The notes: a model not told the origin generated them from the sequence alone. A stretch of 31,008 bases of DNA from CAZPDM01 sp964585305 (GCA_964585305.1 CAZPDM010000051.1:1-31008); one strand, 5' to 3'. Shown: positions 23,085-31,008, numbered from the stretch's first letter. Made by a program: numbers and translations.

Positions 23085-25829
23085 ATGAAGCGGATCACCA
23101 TTTTCCTATTTATTTTTTCTTTGATACTATCAGCTCTGATATACGCACAGGACTTAAATAATACACAAAAAAGAAATTTGAAAAATGCTACTACAAATGT
23201 AGAAAAAGCAGAAAAAAGTAAAGATGCAAATTCTATAGAAATGTACCTCCGTAGTGCAAAACGTGATTTAGAGCTTTTAAAAGACGTGGCAAATAATGAA
23301 GAAGTAAAAGCACTTCAAGCTCGATATAATGTACAAGAAGTACGAGCTAAATGCGAACGTGTTCTTGCAGAGCTAAAAAGCTCAAAAGATGGCGTTGCTG
23401 GAAAAATGAAACGAAATCCTAATATTGCAAAAATGCCAAAGTACGATAAAACCTATATGGTTTCTCAGCTCGAAAAAATGGATGGATTGTTGGCAACTTT
23501 AAAAGCCACTGAAAATAAAGATTATGAAGAAATAATTAAACAAACGGAAGATTTTATTGCTACAGCTCGTGATTTTTTAGGAAGTGAAAATAAACCGGAG
23601 CCAACGAAACCAGAACCAACGAAACCAGAACCAACGAAACCAGAACCAACGAAACNNNNNNNNNNNNNNNNNNNNNNNNNNNNNNNNNNNNNNNNNNNNN
23701 NNNNNNNNNNNNNNNNNNNNNNNNNNNNNNNNNNNNNNNNNNNNNNNNNNNNNNNACCAACGAAACCAGAACCAACGAAACCAGAACCAACGAAACCAGA
23801 ACCAACGAAACCAGAACCAACGAAAGTTGACCAGACAAAACCTACTCCCGAAGAAAAAAATGCTCAGGCTAGATTAAAAAGTATTTTTAGTTTTAGCAAA
23901 AACTACATGGCAGATGGAAAAAAATATCAGGCGATGATAGAAGAAGGTCAAAATATTTCTGTAGGTCGTTTTCATGATGTTACAATAAAATTGGAAAAAT
24001 TAGTCCAAGATGCAGAGCCGCATATTAAAGTGATTTCTCAATATCCTGAACGCAATGCCGAAGCCTTAAAAACTTTTCAAGAAATTCAGGAACTTTCTCA
24101 ATATCTCAATAAATTACTCAAAGAATGCCAAGCAAAAGAACTTGATGCCGCAGCAAAAGAATCTTTAAAGTATTTTGAAGAATATCTTGCAAATGCGGAA
24201 AAAGTTTTAGCTGAATATGCTAAAAGAATAGAAGCCAGTAATAACCCTGAAAATGAAGTTCGATATATTATTACAGAAGGTCTTGAGTTTAATATTAGAA
24301 AAGCTGAAGAACAGTTAGTTGGTGCTCAAAGACAGTATAGTACTCATCCTTATACAATAGAAGCCACAAAAAAATTAGAAATTGTCCAGAAAAAAGCTCA
24401 GGAAGCACGTACTCAAATTGCTTCCCTTGGTACAGTACAGCGTGCTAAAATTTACTGGAATAATGTTCAACTGCATCTTAAAAATAGCAAAAAAGAATCC
24501 GATAGAAACCAACTTAACCCTTCTTTAATACAAGCAGCCAATGCGTATCTTGAAATGATTACTTATTTGAAACAACATCAAGATATAGAAGATCTCCAAA
24601 AAGTGTTGCCCAAAATTGAAAAAGGTTTACAAGAGTGCAAAAAATCACAAATCAATGATTCTTTGGAAGTAACATTGCAAGCTATTGAGCAAAAACGATT
24701 TGGTTGGCTGGAAAATCTTTCTAATCAAGTGAAAACAATTGCTGGCGATAATAAAGAACTTCTTGATATGCTTGCAGAAAATGAAGTAAAAATTTTCCAT
24801 GCTGCTTGTAAAAAAGCAGTAGAATTGGAAAAAGAATCTGTTGATAAAGATTTAGAAGGATGGAATTCTCTCTATTGGAAGAAAATCTTAATTTTTGCTC
24901 AAAAACCTGATTTCCTAAAGATAGTAGAGAAATATGCTGCTCCTATGATTACCGAACAATTAGATTTAGCACTTAAAATTCTTGAAAAATCTGATATGGC
25001 ACCTGATTTACAATTGCAAGAGTTTGATAAATACTACAAAAATGCGCAATTGTTGATAGCTGGTAATCCTGAATTAGCCAAGTTAATTAAACCTTATGAA
25101 GCTAAATTTGAAACCTTAAAAATACAAGCAACAGAACGTTATCAAAAGAAACTGCAAGAAATTGCTTTGGCGGAACAAGCTGCTAAAGAACAATTTGAAA
25201 AGACTCTTTCTCCTGCTCAAAGCACAGTTTATACAGAATGGGGTAAAAAATATCCTGATAAGAAACAGGAATCCAATGGCGAAATTCAATGGGTTTATAT
25301 TGAAAAAGAAACAGATTTTGAAATCGATACACATCACACATATCTTTTTGATAAAGCTGGCAAACTTGTAGGAAAAGAATCAAAACTAGTTGGCGGTGGT
25401 AAAGTATATGGTTATGCTAATGAAACCACTTGGACTAAGATTGCAGAAGTAAAGAAAAATGGTTCAATCTCTGGATACCAAAACGAAACTACCTGGACAA
25501 AAATCTTAGAAGTAAAGTCCAATGGAGAAGTTTATGGATATAGAGATGGAAGTATATGGACCCAAATTGGTGAAATCCGTTCAAATGGCCAAGTATATGG
25601 TTATTCAAGCGGTTCAACTTGGAGCCAGATTGCTGAAGTTAAATCCAATGGTGAAGTATTTGGTTATGCCAGCAGCTCTACTTGGGCAAGAATTGCTGAG
25701 ATAAAACCAAACGGAGTCATTTATGGTTATAGCAGTCCTAACTACTGGAGCAAAATTGCAGAAACAACTATCCCAAATCCTAACTATCGTCTTGCGGTTT
25801 TATTATTTGTCATTTATGGTCATAGATAA
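23085..25829 (+). CDS. Large exported repeat protein with PTKPE array and C-terminal beta repeats
   Basis: A nominal 914-residue exported protein; the true length is unknown because of an assembly gap. A Sec signal peptide (MKRIT, hydrophobic core, cleavage near IYA-QD at 21/22) leads into a helical, Lys/Glu-rich domain (to about residue 165), then a PTKPE pentapeptide array (about 171-247, containing the gap), a long helical region (about 255-705), and a segment resembling the start of a beta domain (VYTEWGKKYP ... YLFDKAGKLVG). From about residue 774 there are six 21-residue repeats of the form VYGY..GSTW.(K/Q)IAE(V/I)K.NG, like the beta-flower repeat proteins. It ends with a hydrophobic LAVLLFVIYGHR. 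AAGGAG-type site AAAAGGAG lies 6 bases before the ATG. Last gene of the cluster, followed by a terminator. Function unknown; a periplasmic or surface scaffold fits the layout. Confidence 0.75.
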   Translation: MKRITIFLFIFSLILSALIYAQDLNNTQKRNLKNATTNVEKAEKSKDANSIEMYLRSAKRDLELLKDVANNEEVKALQARYNVQEVRAKCERVLAELKSSKDGVAGKMKRNPNIAKMPKYDKTYMVSQLEKMDGLLATLKATENKDYEEIIKQTEDFIATARDFLGSENKPEPTKPEPTKPEPTKPEPTKXXXXXXXXXXXXXXXXXXXXXXXXXXXXXXXXXXPTKPEPTKPEPTKPEPTKPEPTKVDQTKPTPEEKNAQARLKSIFSFSKNYMADGKKYQAMIEEGQNISVGRFHDVTIKLEKLVQDAEPHIKVISQYPERNAEALKTFQEIQELSQYLNKLLKECQAKELDAAAKESLKYFEEYLANAEKVLAEYAKRIEASNNPENEVRYIITEGLEFNIRKAEEQLVGAQRQYSTHPYTIEATKKLEIVQKKAQEARTQIASLGTVQRAKIYWNNVQLHLKNSKKESDRNQLNPSLIQAANAYLEMITYLKQHQDIEDLQKVLPKIEKGLQECKKSQINDSLEVTLQAIEQKRFGWLENLSNQVKTIAGDNKELLDMLAENEVKIFHAACKKAVELEKESVDKDLEGWNSLYWKKILIFAQKPDFLKIVEKYAAPMITEQLDLALKILEKSDMAPDLQLQEFDKYYKNAQLLIAGNPELAKLIKPYEAKFETLKIQATERYQKKLQEIALAEQAAKEQFEKTLSPAQSTVYTEWGKKYPDKKQESNGEIQWVYIEKETDFEIDTHHTYLFDKAGKLVGKESKLVGGGKVYGYANETTWTKIAEVKKNGSISGYQNETTWTKILEVKSNGEVYGYRDGSIWTQIGEIRSNGQVYGYSSGSTWSQIAEVKSNGEVFGYASSSTWARIAEIKPNGVIYGYSSPNYWSKIAETTIPNPNYRLAVLLFVIYGHR
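23601..23825 (+). repeat. 15-base tandem repeat encoding PTKPE
   Basis: The unit CCAACGAAACCAGAA repeats without a mismatch: about 3.7 copies before the gap (23601-23655) and 4.7 after it (23756-23825). Identity at synonymous positions implies recent expansion or ongoing homogenisation. A slightly changed unit (CCGGAG) precedes the array. Confidence 0.95.
23656..23755. other. Assembly gap (100 N) inside the 15-base repeat
   Basis: The run of exactly 100 N looks like a placeholder. Repeat phase is position 10 of the unit before the gap and position 15 after it, so an uninterrupted array needs 4 + 15k missing bases (for example 94 or 109, but not 100). Any such length keeps the reading frame. 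Confidence 0.9.
25404..25772 (+). repeat. Six 63-base repeats encoding a C-terminal beta-repeat domain
   Basis: Units begin at 25404, 25467, 25530, 25593, 25656 and 25719, the last one shortened. Each encodes 21 residues starting VYGY/ISGY/VFGY/IYGY, with a conserved Trp at the tenth position and SNG or KNG near the end. Nucleotide identity is moderate, unlike the PTKPE array, so these are older and held by selection on the protein fold. Confidence 0.85.
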
Positions 25830-25832
25830 TTA

Positions 25833-25861
25833 AAAAAAGCAGCAATTTTTGCTGCTTTTTT
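25833..25861. terminator. Bidirectional terminator between convergent operons
   Basis: AAAAAAGCAGCAA (25833-25845) pairs with TTGCTGCTTTTTT (25849-25861), extended by AATT/AATT on the outside. It has A-runs and T-runs on both sides and lies between the repeat-protein gene (+) and malK (-). Confidence 0.88.
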
Positions 25862-25910
25862 AATTATAGCTTTTTACTATGCTTATTTTCTTTATTGAAG
25901 TAAGTCTTTT

Positions 25911-27026
25911 TTAAAGAAGTGTATTTTCTGTTTGAGTATCAAAAATATGAAGATTGCTTACATTGATGTTCAAAATAATTTGAGTATTTGCTTGAATATC
26001 TGCTTTTTCGACATCTGCAATTCCAGCATATTGGCCGCATTGGAAGTTTAAGTATGCGTTTCTGCCGAGGTTTTCTATAAATTCTAATTTGGCTTGAATA
26101 CTGGTTGGTGTAGCTGCTGACACAATTGTGATATCTGTTGGACGTACACCTAAAGTTACTAGTTGATCATGTCGAAGATTCGCGCATTTTTCTTTTGGCA
26201 AAAGGATCGAGAAAGAATTGTTTTCTCCGATAGCATATAGCTCGGATTGGCGACTTTCAATTCTTACATTTTTGAAGATATTGATGAGAGGATTGCCTAA
26301 AAATTTTGCAACGAAAACATTTTTAGGATGGTTATATATATCAATTGGAGAGCCAATTTGCTCGATTTTTCCTCTGTTCATGACAACCAACTTTTCAGCG
26401 AGACTCATTGCTTCATGTTGATCATGAGTTACATATACAGAGGTTCTGTGGATAGCACTATTGGCATGAAGACGTTTGATTTCAATGCGCATTTGATTGC
26501 GAAGTTGAGCATCAAGAGCACCAAGTGGTTCGTCCCACAGCCAAATAGGGGTATCTTTCATCAAGCACCGGCCAATTGCAACTCTTTGTCTTTCGCCACC
26601 AGAGAGCATAGCAGGTTTTTTGTCAATGAGGTGTCCAAGTTTTAATAAGGCTGCAACTTCTTGGATTTTTTTCTCAATTGATTCGCGAGGAACTTTTTTC
26701 AATTCTAATGCAAAGCTCAAATTTTGTCGAGCAGTAAGATGAGGATACAAACCGTAATCCTGGAAAACCATACTGACGCCACGATGACCAGGAGCTAATT
26801 CATTAACTCGTTTTTCATCAATTTTGATTTCGCCAGAAGTAATGTCTTCCAAACCTGCAATCATGCGTAAAGAGGTTGTTTTGCCACAGCCTGACGGGCC
26901 AACCATAACAACAAATTCGCCTTGTTTAATTTCTAAATCCAATGGCCCAATCTCAACAAATTCGCGTTTTTTAGTTTGGCTGTTAAAGAAGGAATATTTT
27001 TTGAAAACTTGCGAAAACTGAATCAT
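25911..27026 (-). CDS. malK: Maltose-type ABC importer ATPase (MalK/MsmX/UgpC family)
   Basis: The nucleotide-binding subunit that powers sugar import by MalEFG; it acts as a dimer on the cytoplasmic face. Of 371 residues, the first 240 are the ABC domain: Walker A GPSGCGKT (43-50), Q-loop Q89, signature LSGGERQR (141-148), Walker B IWLWDEP (D165, E166) and H-loop H201 in THDQHEAMSL. The rest is the TOBE/MOBP-like regulatory domain (GVRPTDITIV). Odd points: tryptophan directly before the Walker B aspartate, where most relatives have leucine, and histidine in THDQHEA, where THDQVEA is usual. An insert after strand 1 (NSQTKKREF, about 15-23) lengthens the N-terminus slightly. AAGGA lies 10 bases before the ATG. 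Last gene of the operon, 70 bases after malG with a small hairpin between. Confidence 0.92.
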   Translation of the reverse strand: MIQFSQVFKKYSFFNSQTKKREFVEIGPLDLEIKQGEFVVMVGPSGCGKTTSLRMIAGLEDITSGEIKIDEKRVNELAPGHRGVSMVFQDYGLYPHLTARQNLSFALELKKVPRESIEKKIQEVAALLKLGHLIDKKPAMLSGGERQRVAIGRCLMKDTPIWLWDEPLGALDAQLRNQMRIEIKRLHANSAIHRTSVYVTHDQHEAMSLAEKLVVMNRGKIEQIGSPIDIYNHPKNVFVAKFLGNPLINIFKNVRIESRQSELYAIGENNSFSILLPKEKCANLRHDQLVTLGVRPTDITIVSAATPTSIQAKLEFIENLGRNAYLNFQCGQYAGIADVEKADIQANTQIILNINVSNLHIFDTQTENTLL

Positions 27027-27060
27027 ATTTTTTTGTTCCTTTATTTTTTATGGAAAAATA

Positions 27061-27090
27061 TGCGTTCTGTTTTGACTTGTTGCAGACGCA
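27061..27090 (-). other. Hairpin between malG and malK
   Basis: TGCGT-t-CTG (27061-27069) pairs with CAGACGCA (27083-27090). On the - strand it follows malG and is succeeded by ATATTTTT, so it may act as a partial terminator or as a stabiliser that lowers malK expression relative to the upstream genes. Confidence 0.45.
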
Positions 27091-27096
27091 CATCTT

Positions 27097-27987
27097 TTAG
27101 CCTTTGGTTGCTCCAGCAGATAGACCGGAAACAATATAACGATGCACAGCCATAAACATAGCAGAAATAGGCAAAGCTCCTAATAGACATGCTGAGCAGA
27201 ACTTGCCCCAAAAACTTTCAAATCGTCCTGTGGCAAAGTTTTGAATGCCTACTGCAAATGTATAAAGTTCTTGATCGCGTAACAAAATAGAAGGTAAAAT
27301 AAAGTCGCTATATGTTCCAATGAAAGTCAATATTGCAACAACGCTTAAAATTGGTGTACTCAATGGAATAACAATTTTATAAAAGCATTGGAAAGGTGTA
27401 CAACCATCAAGAATAGCAGCTTCCTCTACAGATTTTGGCAATGTATCAAAGTACCCTTTAATCAACCAAATATTAAAAGGAATGCCACCGAGATAGACTA
27501 AAATAAGACCTGCGTGGGTATTATTACCCATCCAGGGAATGAGATTCCCTAACCAATTTAAGATTAAGAAAAATGCAACAATAGACATGACTGCGGGGAA
27601 CATCTGCAAAAGCATCAAGGCTAACAGAGCAGTATTGCGATGTTTAAAATTAAAACGAGAAAGTGCATACGCTGAAGATGTGCTAAGTAGTACCATAAGA
27701 ATAGCTGTAATTCCAGAAACCTTTACGCTATTCCAAAGCCATAGCAAACATTTTGAAGGCTCAAGATTTTCCCCAGGTTTAGGGTTATCAATACCAACTA
27801 CATAGCGCATATTATCCCATGTAAAATTTTCAGGAAAGCGTCCAGTTAAACGTTCGTTTGGATCAAAGGCTACCGCCGCAATATATACAACAGGATAAAG
27901 AACAACAATTAAAATAGCGATCAAAAAAAGGTGGCGTGCCAAAATGCTCATCTGTTTTCGAGCGCGTAAAAAATTAGCGTTATTCAT
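27097..27987 (-). CDS. malG: Maltose-type ABC importer permease MalG
   Basis: One of the two transmembrane subunits of the importer. Its 296 residues have about six membrane helices, a periplasmic loop after the first helix (about 40-80), and the cytoplasmic EAA loop EEAAILDGCTPFQCFYKIVI (188-207) that docks onto the ATPase. The C-terminus, GLSAGATKG, closely matches the conserved end of MalG proteins (GLTAGGVKG in E. coli), which reaches into the ATPase dimer. This supports a maltose/maltodextrin assignment over general sugar permeases. The ATG lies 3 bases after the malF stop, with AAGGG overlapping the end of malF and 6 bases before the start, so translation is coupled. Confidence 0.93.
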   Translation of the reverse strand: MNNANFLRARKQMSILARHLFLIAILIVVLYPVVYIAAVAFDPNERLTGRFPENFTWDNMRYVVGIDNPKPGENLEPSKCLLWLWNSVKVSGITAILMVLLSTSSAYALSRFNFKHRNTALLALMLLQMFPAVMSIVAFFLILNWLGNLIPWMGNNTHAGLILVYLGGIPFNIWLIKGYFDTLPKSVEEAAILDGCTPFQCFYKIVIPLSTPILSVVAILTFIGTYSDFILPSILLRDQELYTFAVGIQNFATGRFESFWGKFCSACLLGALPISAMFMAVHRYIVSGLSAGATKG

Positions 27988-27990
27988 GTT

Positions 27991-29478
27991 TTACCCTTCT
28001 TTCGTTTTCGATGATCCGGATAACCCAGATAATTTAAATTGGAATAAAGTTACAAAAGCAAGCATCGAAAACACAACAATTGCCAAAGCGCAAGCCATTC
28101 CATAGCGTTGTTCATTTACGAAGGAAATTTTGTAAATATAACTTACTAAAATATCGGTCGCGCCAGCAAGAGAGTTAAGATCAACGGATGGGCCGCCAGC
28201 AGTTAACAAATAAATTGCTGCAAAATTATTGAAATTAAAAGCAAAGCTGCCAAGTAAGAGAGGTGCGACTGCGGGCAAAATCAATGGCATGGTAATTTTG
28301 CGGAAAGTATTCCACGCGCTGGAACCATCAAGGATAGCACTCTCATAAATAGAGTTCGGAATAGATTGCAAAATACCTGTGGTAACGATGAACATATATG
28401 GAAAGCCAAGCCATAAATTGACAAGCAAACAACTTGCTTTTGCCCAGAATGGATCACCAAGCCAAGGAATTGCTGAAATACCAACTTGTTGAAGGGCAAG
28501 ATTTACAACACCAAATTCCTTATTTAAAATTCCCTTAAACATCAAGACTGCAATAAAAAAGGGAATAGAATAAGGGATGATCAGCAAAACGCGATAGAAC
28601 ATCTTGAAATGCAATTTTTTGTTGTTGACTAACAAAGCCAATGAAATTCCTAATGCAAAGCAGAAAAAAACGCTCAAAAAAGCCCAAGCTATATTCCAAA
28701 AAAATATGCGCAAAAATGGCCCGCGTAATTCTTGGTTGAAAACTAAATCTGAGAAATTTTTTACGCCAACCATACATCTAAAGCCTGGATATAAATTTTC
28801 ACCATCTTGGCTTTGAAAGAAGCCTTCTTTGATATTTATAGTATAAGTTTTTCCATTTTTTTTATGGCGCAATTCTTGTGGAGAAGAAGATTCAAAAACA
28901 GATAAACTTCCAATAAGTGATTCCAAGCCAGAAACATAAATAATATCATTGTTAGGTAGTATAATTTCTCGATCTTTGAGACTACGATATTGTGAAACAA
29001 GTACTTTTCTATCAGTTATCACTTCTAATGTAGGTTTTTCTGAAACAGATTGTAATTGTACTTTTCCTTGAGAAGGAATTTTTCCAAAATATTTTGAAAT
29101 GTTTGTATAAACATACATAGAAAGACTATTGTCTTGCTCTCGTAGAATTTCATAAGAATAGCGAAATTCGTCCTTTTGCCCAAGTAAAATTTTATAAGAT
29201 TCTTCTGGTGTTTGAAAATGACCTGTTCCATAATTAGAAAAAGCAACAATAACTGAAAATAGAACTGGTACTGCAATAAATAGAAGAAAAGTCAAAATAC
29301 CTGGAAAAATATAGCGATAAGGATAGGCTTTAGGATGGAGAAAAATAAAGCAACTACCGATTAAACAAATCATTGCAAATACTGCAATCCATGAATTTCC
29401 TGTTGCTAGCAATGCAAAAACAAGCCACAATCCTATTGCTATACCTAAAATTCCTATAGCTCCTAATAAGAATTTCAC
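27991..29478 (-). CDS. malF: Maltose-type ABC importer permease MalF
   Basis: The second transmembrane subunit, 495 residues. Two helices at the N-terminus (about 5-48), then YPYRYIFPGILTFLLFIAVP (52-71) as in MalF, a large periplasmic P2-type loop (about 85-250) that in E. coli touches the binding protein, and the permease core with the EAA motif ESAILDGSSAWNTFRKITMP (379-398). The large loop is the feature that marks MalF rather than UgpA-like permeases, which lack it. The start codon is GTG at 29478: AAGGAG lies 11 bases upstream and there is no in-frame ATG until well inside the second helix. It follows malE by 37 bases. Confidence 0.93.
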   Translation of the reverse strand: MKFLLGAIGILGIAIGLWLVFALLATGNSWIAVFAMICLIGSCFIFLHPKAYPYRYIFPGILTFLLFIAVPVLFSVIVAFSNYGTGHFQTPEESYKILLGQKDEFRYSYEILREQDNSLSMYVYTNISKYFGKIPSQGKVQLQSVSEKPTLEVITDRKVLVSQYRSLKDREIILPNNDIIYVSGLESLIGSLSVFESSSPQELRHKKNGKTYTINIKEGFFQSQDGENLYPGFRCMVGVKNFSDLVFNQELRGPFLRIFFWNIAWAFLSVFFCFALGISLALLVNNKKLHFKMFYRVLLIIPYSIPFFIAVLMFKGILNKEFGVVNLALQQVGISAIPWLGDPFWAKASCLLVNLWLGFPYMFIVTTGILQSIPNSIYESAILDGSSAWNTFRKITMPLILPAVAPLLLGSFAFNFNNFAAIYLLTAGGPSVDLNSLAGATDILVSYIYKISFVNEQRYGMACALAIVVFSMLAFVTLFQFKLSGLSGSSKTKEG

Positions 29479-29515
29479 GATTGAAAATTCTCCTTTCTTG
29501 TCAATCCAAGAGAGT

Positions 29516-30715
29516 TTATTTTTGCCAGAATTGTTTTGCCTTTTGTAAAGATTCTGCTATTTTTTCTTCAAGAACCTTAGGATCTTGTTCCTTTAAAGAC
29601 AACATAAAAATTTGTTCTAGTAAAGAAGCAAAAGCTGGCCACATCTTGCTTGTAGTAGGGCTATTGGGCATAGGAATTGCTTTGGTGGCGGTTTTTAACC
29701 ATATAGATAAATCTGGATTTGTTTCGGAAAGTTTTTTTGCAACATCACTTCTACTGGGGCAACGTGGGTCTTTTTCGTAGAAAGATTTTTGTCCTTCAAA
29801 AGTCATTACATAATCTTCAATAAATAAACGAGCGATATGTTTTTTTTCTTTTGTCAAATTTTCGCGAATCATCAAACCATGTACACCACAAAATGGCGAT
29901 AAGGGTTTGCCATCTAATGTAATATCAGATAATGGAATTAACCCATAATCAATGCCAACTTTTTTTAGCTCGAATATGCACCACGGGCCATTGATCATCA
30001 TTGCTAATTTATTTTCTTTGAAAAGTCCCATCATTAGATCATAGCCAACTTCTTGAGTTACAATTCTCTTAGAAACTAAATTGGCTAAAAATTTTGCTGT
30101 TGTTAATCCATTTGCATCATCTATATTATTAAGAGTTTCTTCCAATGTTGCACGCCCACGTGCAAAAAAGGCAAAACTAAAATACCAATTTTTCATATCC
30201 CATAAAAATGCCCAAGTATTGGTTTCAGGATTATTAAGTTTTTGTGCTAAAGCAGCAATTTCTTCCATAGTTTTGGGAACATCTGAAATGAGCTTTTTAT
30301 TATATATCAGAGTAGCAGATTCAATATCATAGGGATAGCCATAGACTTTACCATTATAAGTAAATCCCTGAATTGTAGCAGGCAATAGGCTATCTCTCAA
30401 TTTATCGGTAAAAACAGTCTGAGAGATATATGCGTCCATAGCTAAATTTCCACATATATCATGCGCCCAACAGGCAATATCTGGCAAATCATTGCCTGCT
30501 CCAGTTGCAGCAGCTGATTTAAATTTTTCAACAATACCAGCTAAAACAATAATTTCAACTGTATATTCTGGAAAATCTTGATTAAAAAGATTGGCAGGAA
30601 CTTCTAGACCTGCTTTTACTGCTGGTGAAGAAACCCAAATAACAAGTTTTTCTGGTTGGGCAAAAATAGCAAGATTCATTGCTAAAACAAGAAAAAGACA
30701 TGCTAAAATCTTCAT
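29516..30715 (-). CDS. malE: Maltose/maltodextrin-binding protein MalE
   Basis: The periplasmic binding protein that delivers maltose or maltodextrins to MalFGK. The 399-residue protein has a Sec signal peptide (cleavage near IFA-Q at 19/20, no lipobox) and a family 1 binding-protein fold. Segments match E. coli MalE closely in order: DLPDIACWAHD over DLPDIFFWAHD, YNGKVYGYPYDIESATLIYN over [27 protein letters not shown] over MTINGPW, and AIPMPNSPTTSKMWPAF over the IMPNIPQMSAFWYAV region. Ligand specificity is inferred from this match and from the MalF/MalG neighbours; no glycosidase gene is nearby to confirm it. It is the first gene of the operon and is followed directly by malF. A clear promoter lies upstream, and an unusual hairpin sits between the Shine-Dalgarno and the ATG. 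Confidence 0.93.
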   Translation of the reverse strand: MKILACLFLVLAMNLAIFAQPEKLVIWVSSPAVKAGLEVPANLFNQDFPEYTVEIIVLAGIVEKFKSAAATGAGNDLPDIACWAHDICGNLAMDAYISQTVFTDKLRDSLLPATIQGFTYNGKVYGYPYDIESATLIYNKKLISDVPKTMEEIAALAQKLNNPETNTWAFLWDMKNWYFSFAFFARGRATLEETLNNIDDANGLTTAKFLANLVSKRIVTQEVGYDLMMGLFKENKLAMMINGPWCIFELKKVGIDYGLIPLSDITLDGKPLSPFCGVHGLMIRENLTKEKKHIARLFIEDYVMTFEGQKSFYEKDPRCPSRSDVAKKLSETNPDLSIWLKTATKAIPMPNSPTTSKMWPAFASLLEQIFMLSLKEQDPKVLEEKIAESLQKAKQFWQK

Positions 30716-30741
30716 AAAAGATTAGCGGAAAACCGCCCTCC
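30716..30741 (-). promoter_or_regulatory. Ribosome-binding site of malE with hairpin spacer
   Basis: On the - strand a perfect GGAGG (30741-30737) is followed at once by GCGG-TTTT-CCGC (30736-30725), a four-pair GC hairpin, then nine bases to the ATG at 30715. The linear spacing of 21 bases is too long for normal use, but with the hairpin folded the spacing becomes nine. Confidence 0.55.
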
Positions 30742-30785
30742 GTCAAAATCTTATAGTTTGACTGTACGTTTAACTTTAAAGAGGC

Positions 30786-30814
30786 ATTTTATACAAAAGA
30801 ATCTTGCAAGTCAA
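30786..30814 (-). promoter_or_regulatory. Promoter of the malEFGK operon
   Basis: On the - strand TTGACT (30814-30809) and TAAAAT (30791-30786) with a 17-base spacer; the sequence around the -10 reads TGTATAAAAT. It implies a leader of about 65 bases. No obvious operator palindrome overlaps it. Confidence 0.7.
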
Positions 30815-30853
30815 GTTTAAAAAAATTTGACTACTTTTTTTCTAGGAATTTTC

Positions 30854-30882
30854 TTGACAATTTCTTAAAAAATTGCTACAAT
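30854..30882 (+). promoter_or_regulatory. Promoter of the tRNA-Thr gene
   Basis: TTGACA (30854-30859) and TACAAT (30877-30882) with a 17-base spacer, ending 16 bases before the mature tRNA 5' end. Confidence 0.75.
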
Positions 30883-30898
30883 TTTTATGATTTTTTTC

Positions 30899-30970
<72 letters not shown>

Positions 30971-31008
30971 CTTTTTTTTTGCAAAATTTTTTTTCATTTT
31001 TTTTATGC

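Noticed and set aside
23601..23825. CRISPR array
   Set aside because: Units are 15 bases with no spacers, in frame inside a coding sequence, and no cas genes are present.
23085..25829. Polymorphic toxin with a C-terminal toxin domain
   Set aside because: The C-terminus is a run of beta repeats with a short hydrophobic end, there is no recognisable toxin motif and no immunity-sized gene follows before the terminator.

Overview
This is an AT-rich stretch of a diderm (Gram-negative type) bacterial chromosome. The evidence is a YidC with a large periplasmic P1 domain, a MalF with a large periplasmic loop, several lipobox proteins and a probable outer-membrane beta-barrel. The phylum cannot be fixed from the sequence alone. 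One run of 100 N shows that the window comes from a draft scaffold. Shine-Dalgarno sites and sigma70-type promoters are common. The single tRNA gene does not encode its CCA end.

Layout. Positions 300-5275 (+ strand) hold a metallophosphoesterase, the membrane insertase yidC, an exported TPR protein and a DUF445 membrane protein. Positions 5581-8935 (+) encode the molybdenum-cofactor and FAD subunits of a xanthine-dehydrogenase-family hydroxylase. They follow a long hairpin leader, and no [2Fe-2S] subunit gene is nearby. An HU gene follows at 9267-9536 (+). Positions 9610-17184 are all on the - strand: an EamA-type transporter, sbcD, an MBL-fold hydrolase, a two-domain glycosyltransferase, ssb and a family-5 solute-binding lipoprotein. 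Hairpin terminators or hairpin-rich spacers separate most of these. A divergent ABC-F ATPase lies at 17393-19264 (+).

Positions 19265-25829 (+) are the most unusual part. A 416-base non-coding stretch packed with inverted repeats contains a good promoter. It precedes a tightly packed four-gene cluster: a protein with four helical repeats followed by two tandem Hfq/Sm-like domains; a YajG-like lipoprotein; a lipoprotein with a predicted beta-barrel body; and a large exported protein with a PTKPE tandem repeat (containing the assembly gap) and six 21-residue C-terminal beta repeats. I read this as a possible RNA-chaperone-like gene with a structured leader, co-transcribed with envelope proteins.

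Positions 25911-30715 (-) are a complete maltose/maltodextrin-type ABC importer in transcription order malE-malF-malG-malK. It has a clear promoter and a hairpin between the Shine-Dalgarno and the malE start. A tRNA-Thr(CGT) gene with its own consensus promoter closes the window.
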